From: Lachnospiraceae bacterium
GTDB lineage: Bacteria; Bacillota; Clostridia; Lachnospirales; Lachnospiraceae
Reading direction: 5' to 3'
DNA: 9,726 bases
Assembly (NCBI GenBank): GCA_031285465.1
Contig: JAITWD010000231.1
Span: forward strand, 1 to 9,726
Shown: positions 1 through 4,075 of the stretch, in pieces
How positions within the stretch are numbered: position 1 is the stretch's first letter
Layout: each line of letters starts with the position of its first letter
Translations under genes and position numbers: made by a program
Notes under the pieces: generated by a model
Database searches by the model: none
What the model saw: only the letters and a program-made list of their open reading frames with translations
Told to the model about the DNA's origin: nothing

Positions 1-173
1 ATGATCGGGATACCAAAGATGATCAGAAAGGCGATATAGATCAGGACGAACAGGGCACCGCCGTATTTACCGGCGATATAGGGAAAGCGCCACACATTTC
101 CCAGACCGATGGCACATCCGGCGGAAAGCAGGATGAAGCCCAAGCGGGATGATAGTTGTTCTCTTTTTTGCAT
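1..173 (-). CDS. Neurotransmitter:sodium symporter family transporter, N-terminal fragment
   Basis: Only the first 57 codons are present; the gene continues beyond the left edge. The start is ATG at 173, preceded by AGGAGGT (179-185, plus-strand complement) at good spacing. Seen in the sequence: a short charged N-terminus (MQKREQLSSR), then a first hydrophobic segment containing GCAIGLGNVWRFPYIAGKYGG, which is the TM1 signature of SNF/NSS transporters (Na+-binding unwound helix, the NVWRFPY motif), and a second hydrophobic stretch starting ALFVLIYIAFL. From family knowledge these are 11-12 TM inner-membrane transporters that couple Na+ uptake to import of amino acids or related amines. The substrate cannot be inferred from this fragment. 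The gene is divergent from the collagen-like gene on its right and has its own promoter region. Confidence 0.93.
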   Translation of the reverse strand, partial: MQKREQLSSRLGFILLSAGCAIGLGNVWRFPYIAGKYGGALFVLIYIAFLIIFGIPI

Positions 174-233
174 AGATAACCTCCTAGTGTCTTTTGTGGA
201 CAGGTACTGTACGGTAAAAAACCGCATAGCGCA

Positions 234-282
234 ATTATAACATAATCGGTGGGAATTGCGATAGTTTTTTTAAAATTCCCAC
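234..282 (-). promoter_or_regulatory. Candidate promoter and operator-like inverted repeat for the transporter gene
   Basis: On the minus strand a perfect TATAAT -10 box lies at 239-234, about 60 bp before the transporter ATG. The -35 region at the expected distance (around 257-262) matches the consensus poorly. A perfect 9-bp inverted repeat, GTGGGAATT (249-257) and AATTCCCAC (274-282), has one arm inside the promoter spacer and the other just upstream. Such a placement suits a regulator that represses or activates at a weak -35. The binding factor is unknown. The IR could also form a hairpin in a rightward transcript. Confidence 0.45.
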
Positions 283-309
283 TATCATCGACCAAGTAGA
301 CGAAAAAAA

Positions 310-339
310 TTGGGTAACCAAACGAGTGATGAATAGAAT
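310..339 (+). promoter_or_regulatory. Weak candidate promoter for the collagen-like gene
   Basis: TTGGGT (310-315) and TAGAAT (334-339) are separated by 18 bp and precede the start codon at 395 by about 55 bp. The match is partial at both boxes. A perfect 10-bp palindrome, CATACGTATG (355-364), lies in what would be the 5' leader and may be a regulator site. Confidence 0.25.
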
Positions 340-394
340 AAAATAAATTCATAGCATACGTATGAACTATAAAATTACTTTAAGGAGAAAAAAT

Positions 395-1345
395 ATGTTT
401 TATTTACCAATTATGACTAGCTTACCTAATCAACATTTTAATTACTATGGTGATTGTCAATTTTGTGGGCGGCAGGCTCAAAAACCGACCGGTTGTTCCT
501 GCCACAAATATGACAGTGACGTCAACAACTGCAATTGTCATGAAATAAACGAAGACCAAGAGGGTGTAATTGAACTTCCAACCATTGGGGAAAATGGGCA
601 TTGGTTTATTGGTGGTACCGATACCGGTTTCAGTGCAAAGGGTGAACAAGGTATCCCGGGAGAGCGGGGAGAAACCGGACCGCAAGGCCCCCCCGGACTG
701 GCGGGAGAGGACTGCAAATGCAGTATGTTGACAACCGAAATAAATAAGACGATAAATATCGAAAGTTTACAAAGCGAAATCAATGCTCTGCCCCGATTGC
801 TTTTGGCCAATGTAAATTTTACGGTCAATCCAGGAACATGTAATGATGAAATAATGATCAAAGACTTTACCGGCTACGGGGGCATATCCATTATCGGGGC
901 GGTTGCGACCGGAAAAACGACTCATAACATCGCGCGCTTAATGGTGGAGTCATGTAACATTCCCAAGATTATCATACAGGGGCTGACAGCGACCGCTACA
1001 AACGGGATCGGTTTTAATCTGAACACCCATACATCCGGTGTCGAATTATCATACTGTAATGCAATCGCCGGCACCAATGCAACCGATTCTTTTTATGGGG
1101 TTGATGTAAGAAGAGGTTTTGCTATGATAACCGACTGTACCTTTAGTAATAAACATATCGCTATCCGCGCCCGCATTGGTCGTGCCAATGTCACCAATGC
1201 ACATGGCTCAAACAACCGGATTGCTTATGCGGCACATATGGGGGGAATAATCCAAAAACAGTCGGTCGGTACAATAACCGGAGCGGTTACTGATAATTAC
1301 TCGGGGGGCGGGTTTATCGTAAAGTCCAGCGGCGGTAGTATCTGA
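395..1345 (+). CDS. Collagen-like, beta-helix phage tail-fibre-type protein (orphan)
   Basis: The start is placed at ATG 395 because TAAGGAG (381-387) lies 7 nt upstream; the in-frame ATG at 362 has no ribosome binding site. The product is 316 aa with no signal peptide or TM segment. Order of parts: a cysteine-rich N-terminus (C21xxC24, C34xC36, C46xC48, later C107xC109); a motif IGENGHWFIGGTDTGFSAKG near residues 64-83, typical of phage tail-fibre and baseplate-like proteins; a collagen-like stretch of eight G-X-Y triplets (about 83-106); then a Thr/Asn/Gly/Ile-rich C-terminal half with repeating hydrophobic-polar strands, resembling the pectin-lyase-like right-handed beta-helix of tail-spike proteins from Clostridia prophages. 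From family knowledge such proteins trimerise through the collagen stretch and bind or cut surface glycans. No capsid, tail or lysis genes adjoin it, so it looks like a prophage remnant or a surface protein built from phage parts. The paired cysteines could bind metal. The exact role is unknown. Confidence 0.75.
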   Translation: MFYLPIMTSLPNQHFNYYGDCQFCGRQAQKPTGCSCHKYDSDVNNCNCHEINEDQEGVIELPTIGENGHWFIGGTDTGFSAKGEQGIPGERGETGPQGPPGLAGEDCKCSMLTTEINKTINIESLQSEINALPRLLLANVNFTVNPGTCNDEIMIKDFTGYGGISIIGAVATGKTTHNIARLMVESCNIPKIIIQGLTATATNGIGFNLNTHTSGVELSYCNAIAGTNATDSFYGVDVRRGFAMITDCTFSNKHIAIRARIGRANVTNAHGSNNRIAYAAHMGGIIQKQSVGTITGAVTDNYSGGGFIVKSSGGSI

Positions 1346-1367
1346 TCGGAAAATGGTAAGAAGAAAT

Positions 1368-1395
1368 AGAACAGGTAAAGTTGCCTGTTCTGTTT
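1368..1395 (+). terminator. Probable terminator after the collagen-like gene
   Basis: A perfect 8-bp stem, AGAACAGG (1368-1375) and CCTGTTCT (1384-1391), with an 8-nt loop lies 23 bp after the stop codon. The T-tract that follows (GTTTC) is short, so strength is uncertain. It sits between two convergent genes. Confidence 0.5.
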
Positions 1396-1438
1396 CAAGT
1401 GTTTGTATAGTCGGTAGTTGGGTAAAATAAGGGGACGC

Positions 1439-1464
1439 GGGAAACGATTTTATAAGCGTTTCCC
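1439..1464. terminator. Hairpin between convergent genes, possible terminator of the minus-strand operon
   Basis: A perfect 8-bp inverted repeat, GGGAAACG (1439-1446) and CGTTTCCC (1457-1464), with a 10-nt loop lies 20 bp past the stop of the minus-strand operon. On the minus strand the nearest T-rich run (TTATTTT) begins about 8 nt after the stem, so an intrinsic terminator is plausible but not canonical. Confidence 0.35.
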
Positions 1465-1484
1465 TAATTAAGAAGCCAAGTAAT

Positions 1485-2339
1485 TCAATACGAGACCGTA
1501 TAATCACTACTCTCAAAATAAGTATAATCACTACCATCCGGCATATGCCAAGATATTTTTACCGTACCAGGGCGGCGCAACCCATCAACTTCATAATAAT
1601 CACCATATTCAACCGTCCACGGTAGATTGACACTCACACCGTTGTTATCCTGATAGCGGTCATTAGTGTCAAAGCGGATGATCTCGCCCTCATTGTTAAA
1701 GGTAAAAATGCCGCTGCACCTTATATCATTCCAGGTGATCGTACTTTCTGCATGGGTATCGTCAATGGCGGTCCATTCAACATAATCCTGTAAAAAGAGT
1801 GACGGCATCAAGACCGCATCGGGCAGTGTGCTGACTAATTGTGATTGACTCATGTCCGGTCCGGTCGTTTCCCCAAGCTTTAAAAGCTTTGCCAGTACGA
1901 TGGTCATGCTCCCCTTTCCATCAGAAAGAGTATCTTTACCGTTGATCAAATGAAGACCAAACAGCTTGCCGTCAATGAAGGCATGGCGGTCCGGTCGGGC
2001 GACAAAGTTATATTGTTCATAACGGAGGGTGATCGGTGTCTGATCCTGCGCTATCGAAAGGCGGGCTTCTCTAAAATCAAAATAGCCATGTGCCATCATC
2101 GGCTTACCCATATAGCCACAATAGGATAGGTATTTTTGCATCGGTTCGGGTAATCCGCTCACCGCTTCTTCGGTAAAAGAAGCGCTCGGCAGCAGGTTCT
2201 CATTAAGCGATAACGCCACATCCTTCCGATACTGCCGCCTTAGTGCTCCTCCGGGTAATGCCAGATAAATAAGAGCGATACCTACAATGATGAGGATAAT
2301 GATCAATACATTCAAAAGTTTTCTCCGATTTCGTTTCAT
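1485..2339 (-). CDS. Membrane-anchored DUF6544/DUF6920-like protein
   Basis: The product is 284 aa. The ATG at 2339 follows the stop of the MarR gene by two bases (TAA-TT-ATG), so translation is probably coupled; an in-frame TTG 24 nt upstream lies inside the MarR gene and has no ribosome binding site. Seen: a basic start (MKRNRRK), one TM helix (about residues 9-29), then a soluble, probably extracytoplasmic domain. It contains LPEPMQKYLSYCGYMGKP (about 63-80), repeated aromatic beta-strand patterns, and LPDAVLMPSLFLQDYVEWTAID further on. This 'LPEPVxRYL ... G ... P ... W' pattern resembles the DUF6544/DUF6920 family of unknown function; I assign it by pattern recognition only. Its place behind a MarR repressor suggests a stress- or ligand-induced envelope protein. 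No catalytic residues can be named. Confidence 0.7.
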   Translation of the reverse strand: MKRNRRKLLNVLIIILIIVGIALIYLALPGGALRRQYRKDVALSLNENLLPSASFTEEAVSGLPEPMQKYLSYCGYMGKPMMAHGYFDFREARLSIAQDQTPITLRYEQYNFVARPDRHAFIDGKLFGLHLINGKDTLSDGKGSMTIVLAKLLKLGETTGPDMSQSQLVSTLPDAVLMPSLFLQDYVEWTAIDDTHAESTITWNDIRCSGIFTFNNEGEIIRFDTNDRYQDNNGVSVNLPWTVEYGDYYEVDGLRRPGTVKISWHMPDGSDYTYFESSDYTVSY

Positions 2340-2341
2340 AA

Positions 2342-2794
2342 TTAATACCCATGTATTTCGCAAGTTTTATTTGCGTTTTCGTGCAAGCGGATTATTCCAT
2401 CATACAGGTCGTCGATCATTTTCTCATCCATGTTGTCAAAGATCGATCGTAAGAAGGCATCTTCGATATCAGCGCGCTTTGCGAAGTAGTCTTTACACTG
2501 CTTTGTAATGGAAATTAAAACAACTCTTGAGTCGGTAGTGCTTCTTTGGAGGGTAAGAAATCCTTGCCGCTCCAGGATCACTGCCATTTTTTTGACGTTT
2601 TGGTAGGAGGTGCCGATGATACTCGCCAGTTCGCTGATATTAAGCGCTTCCTTACCGCTCTTACTAATAGCAGCGACCAGCATCCACTGCTTCATCGACA
2701 TATAATCATCCATCCGATCGCCAAGGGTTTGGAGTTTATTGGATAGTGAAAAGATATTGCCGAAGATTAGTGCCATTTTACTGATGTTATCCAT
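2342..2794 (-). CDS. MarR-family transcriptional repressor
   Basis: The product is 150 aa, the usual MarR size. The ATG at 2794 has CAGGAG about 8 nt upstream. Seen: an N-terminal helix for dimerisation, then a winged helix-turn-helix at about residues 52-97 with ISELASIIGTSYQNVKKMAV as the recognition helix region and a wing around STTDSRVVLISIT, followed by C-terminal helices of the dimer interface. The DSR of the wing matches the DxR wing signature common in MarR proteins. From family knowledge such dimers bind short palindromes at their own promoter and release DNA on binding a small ligand or on oxidation. The gene is first in a two-gene operon with the membrane protein and has two operator copies at its promoter, so autorepression is the likely control. 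C100 and C146 are present, but nothing shows that they sense redox. Confidence 0.93.
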   Translation of the reverse strand: MDNISKMALIFGNIFSLSNKLQTLGDRMDDYMSMKQWMLVAAISKSGKEALNISELASIIGTSYQNVKKMAVILERQGFLTLQRSTTDSRVVLISITKQCKDYFAKRADIEDAFLRSIFDNMDEKMIDDLYDGIIRLHENANKTCEIHGY

Positions 2795-2821
2795 CGGTTC
2801 ACTCCTGTTTGACTACTTCAT

Positions 2822-2878
2822 CAAAATACATAACCGGTTACGTTTATTTTCACATTATATAATCGGTTATGTATTTTG
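2822..2878. repeat. Two inverted 19-bp operator copies for the MarR repressor
   Basis: The left arm CAAAATACATAACCGGTTA (2822-2840) and the right arm (2860-2878) are inverted copies identical at 18 of 19 bases and separated by 19 bp. Each arm contains its own small palindrome: TAACCGGTTA is perfect at 2831-2840, and TAATCGGTTA at 2860-2869 differs by one base. The right copy fills the spacer between -35 and -10; the left copy lies just downstream of the predicted start of transcription. This is the layout of two dimer sites that block RNA polymerase. Binding by the adjacent MarR protein is inferred. Confidence 0.85.
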
Positions 2879-2882
2879 TCAA
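2854..2882 (-). promoter_or_regulatory. Sigma-70/sigma-A promoter of the MarR operon
   Basis: On the minus strand TTGACA (2882-2877), a 17-bp spacer and TATAAT (2859-2854) give a full consensus match at both boxes. Transcription should start near 2847, leaving a leader of roughly 50 nt before the ATG at 2794. Such a strong promoter fits one that is normally held off by a repressor. Confidence 0.93.
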
Positions 2883-2907
2883 GCAATATTTAATATGATG
2901 AGACAGG

Positions 2908-2953
2908 ATAAAAAATAGCTTATCTTTATCAGTACTGACAAAGATAAGCTATT
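2908..2953 (-). terminator. Strong intrinsic terminator of the tRNA operon
   Basis: A perfect 14-bp stem, AATAGCTTATCTTT (2914-2927) and AAAGATAAGCTATT (2940-2953), starts a few bases past the tRNA-Lys 3' end. The 12-nt loop can pair further internally. On the minus strand the stem runs directly into a T6 tract (2915-2910). It ends the leftward tRNA transcript just upstream of the MarR promoter and so insulates the two units. Confidence 0.93.
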
Positions 2954-2958
2954 CTTCA

Positions 2959-3031
2959 TGAGCGTGCCGGGGCTCGAACCCGGGACAACTTGATTAAAAG
3001 TCAAGTGCTCTACCAACTGAGCTACACGCCC
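2959..3031 (-). tRNA. tRNA-Lys (anticodon TTT)
   Basis: The minus strand folds as a complete cloverleaf: acceptor GGGCGTG with CACGCTC (one G-U pair), D-arm AGCTCAGTTGGTAGAGC, anticodon stem CTTGA/TCAAG with loop CTTTTAA giving anticodon TTT, and a T-arm with GGTTCGAGCC. The discriminator is A and no CCA follows, so a CCA-adding enzyme must finish the 3' end. It is the last gene of the four-tRNA unit. Confidence 0.97.
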
Positions 3032-3109
3032 TTAACAATGGGCCGATCAAGAACATTAATAATATCGAAAATACTTACTGTAAAACACTTCTTAAATAAA
3101 CCGAAGTAA

Positions 3110-3181
3110 CTGGGCTAGCTGGATTTGAACCAGCGAATGCAGGAGTCAAAGTCCTGTGCCTTACCGCTTGGCGATAGCCCA
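3110..3181 (-). tRNA. tRNA-Gln (anticodon TTG)
   Basis: The acceptor TGGGCTA pairs fully with TAGCCCA. The anticodon stem CAGGA/TCCTG carries the loop CTTTGAC with anticodon TTG. The T-arm holds GGTTCAAATCC. The U1-A72 pair and discriminator G are typical of bacterial tRNA-Gln. CCA is not encoded. Confidence 0.97.
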
Positions 3182-3261
3182 CTATGCGTTTCGTGTTAAC
3201 AAACTCGGAGATGAACTAGACTTAGCAGAACAAAGCCTCATTAAAAATCAAGTTGCAAAAG

Positions 3262-3336
3262 GGTGGATAGAGGGATTCGAACCCTCGGCCTCCAGAGCCA
3301 CAATCTGGCGCGCTAACCAACTGCGCTATACCCACC
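3262..3336 (-). tRNA. tRNA-His (anticodon GTG)
   Basis: The anticodon stem CCAGA/TCTGG carries loop TTGTGGC with anticodon GTG. The acceptor GTGGGTA pairs with TATCCAC. An extra G at position -1 (3336) lies opposite discriminator C73 (3262), the G-1:C73 identity pair of tRNA-His, so position 3336 is included in the gene. The T-arm holds GGTTCGAATCC. CCA is not encoded. Confidence 0.97.
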
Positions 3337-3430
3337 ATATAAAATCGGTAAATCTAATAATTTAAAGCGTCATCATCAAAGCATCATAGCTATCAAAATT
3401 ACGCGAGCCAAACTGCCTGCATCAATGAAA

Positions 3431-3504
<74 letters not shown>

Positions 3505-3533
3505 ACACCGGTCAAACCTAAGTATGAGCGGAC

Positions 3534-3555
3534 TATGGGAAATAGACCTCCCATA
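3534..3555 (-). other. Hairpin in the 5' leader of the tRNA operon
   Basis: A perfect 7-bp inverted repeat, TATGGGA (3534-3540) and TCCCATA (3549-3555), with an 8-nt loop lies between the predicted transcription start (about 3563) and the first tRNA. There is no T-tract, so it is not a terminator. It may be a processing or stability element of the tRNA precursor. Confidence 0.5.
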
Positions 3556-3569
3556 ACAGTACCTTTAGA

Positions 3570-3598
3570 ATATTAACATAGCGGTTTATAAATGTCAA
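3570..3598 (-). promoter_or_regulatory. Promoter of the tRNA operon
   Basis: On the minus strand TTGACA (3598-3593), a 17-bp spacer and TAATAT (3575-3570) form a strong sigma-70/sigma-A promoter about 65 bp upstream of tRNA-Arg. The A/T-rich stretch upstream of the -35 could act as an UP element, as is common at stable RNA promoters. Confidence 0.88.
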
Positions 3599-3606
3599 TA
3601 AAAAGC

Positions 3607-3646
3607 TTGATTATTTATGGGCATAAAAAAGGTTGACTATTTATGG
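3607..3646. repeat. Imperfect 14-bp direct repeat upstream of the tRNA promoter
   Basis: TTGATTATTTATGG (3607-3620) and TTGACTATTTATGG (3633-3646) differ at one base and are offset by 26 bp. They lie roughly 44 to 83 bp upstream of the predicted tRNA transcription start. They may be two sites for a regulator or a small duplication; no function is established. Confidence 0.55.
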
Positions 3647-3765
3647 AAGAAATAGAGGCCCTCTATACCAGAATTGCGATAATGGACAGTGGCGGGATAA
3701 AGGGGTGGGAACGGAGACCACTGTTCAAGCGGACGGAGAAGCGAGAGGGGAAAAGGGGATATGAC

Positions 3766-3844
3766 AGACTAAAAATAAGAGAAGAGGTTTTCTATGGGTT
3801 TATATAGAAAATCTCTTCCTTTATTAATATTAGCATGTTAGTCT
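3766..3844. repeat. Large hairpin with outer 7-bp inverted ends
   Basis: The inner arms GAAGAGGTTTTCTAT (3781-3795) and ATAGAAAATCTCTTC (3804-3818) pair over 15 bp with one G-T/U, and pairing resumes beyond two mismatches for a further 5 bp (AATAA/TTATT). Outside it AGACTAA (3766-3772) and TTAGTCT (3838-3844) form an exact outer inverted repeat. On the minus strand the inner stem is followed by TTATTTTT, so it could terminate leftward transcription. The nested 79-bp structure also looks like a small palindromic (MITE-like) element. Which of these it is cannot be settled here. Confidence 0.6.
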
Positions 3845-3985
3845 CTTAAATCCACAGGGTAGAACCTGACAAAAATACTATATCATTGATAGGATAATGA
3901 GGCAACGTATTAAAAAATAAAAAAGCAATTAATTTTAAATAATTGACTTTAATACTCGACTATCAAGCAAATATAAATATAAAAC

Positions 3986-4014
3986 TTGCAAAAAATGGAA
4001 GATAATGGTATATT
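3986..4014 (+). promoter_or_regulatory. Candidate promoter of the cas operon
   Basis: TTGCAA (3986-3991) and TATATT (4009-4014) are spaced by 17 bp and lie about 60 bp before the cas3 start. The -10 matches 5 of 6 and the -35 matches 4 of 6 consensus bases. Other partial boxes exist upstream (for example TTGACT at 3943-3948), so this is the best of several candidates. Confidence 0.4.
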
Positions 4015-4075
4015 TAGATGGATGGTAATTATTGGATTATAAATTTATAAAAAACGCAAACAAGGAGAATGAAAA

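Larger units (their letters stand above)
3599..4060. other. Intergenic region between the tRNA promoter and the cas operon
   Basis: This stretch of about 460 bp has no convincing gene. The left half (3645-3770) is purine- and G-rich, unlike its surroundings, and carries an odd palindrome ATAGAGG-C-CCTCTAT (3652-3666) and a 10-bp inverted repeat TGGACAGTGG (3683-3692) with CCACTGTTCA (3718-3727, one G-U). A large hairpin follows (listed separately). From 3850 on the sequence is very AT-rich and looks like the cas operon leader. It includes a 20-bp pseudo-palindrome (3926-3945, 16 of 20 bases symmetric) and a perfect palindrome TTATAAATTTATAA (4037-4050). A 54-codon open frame (3643-3807) crosses the hairpin but has only a weak ribosome binding site and is not called as a gene. 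No CRISPR repeat is seen here. Confidence 0.6.

Noticed and set aside
212..224. CGGT-AAAAA-ACCG mini hairpin in the transporter leader
   Set aside because: A four-base stem is too short to support a regulatory claim.
2287..2508. 73-codon plus-strand frame antisense to the MarR and membrane protein genes
   Set aside because: It is a shadow of two well-supported minus-strand genes, with no start signal and no family-like sequence.
3156..3365. 69-codon plus-strand open frame across the tRNA cluster
   Set aside because: It reads antisense through tRNA-Gln and tRNA-His, which are certain; there is no ribosome binding site.
3643..3807. 54-codon plus-strand open frame in the tRNA-cas intergenic region
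   Set aside because: It has only a weak AAGG upstream, a very purine-biased, Arg/Lys/Glu-rich product with no recognisable motif, and its end runs through the large hairpin. It may be a gene remnant but cannot be supported as a gene.
3599..4075. CRISPR array upstream of cas3
   Set aside because: Looked for regularly spaced repeats of about 32 bp, as type I-C arrays have; only one short direct repeat pair and palindromes are present. The array is expected downstream of cas2, outside the window.
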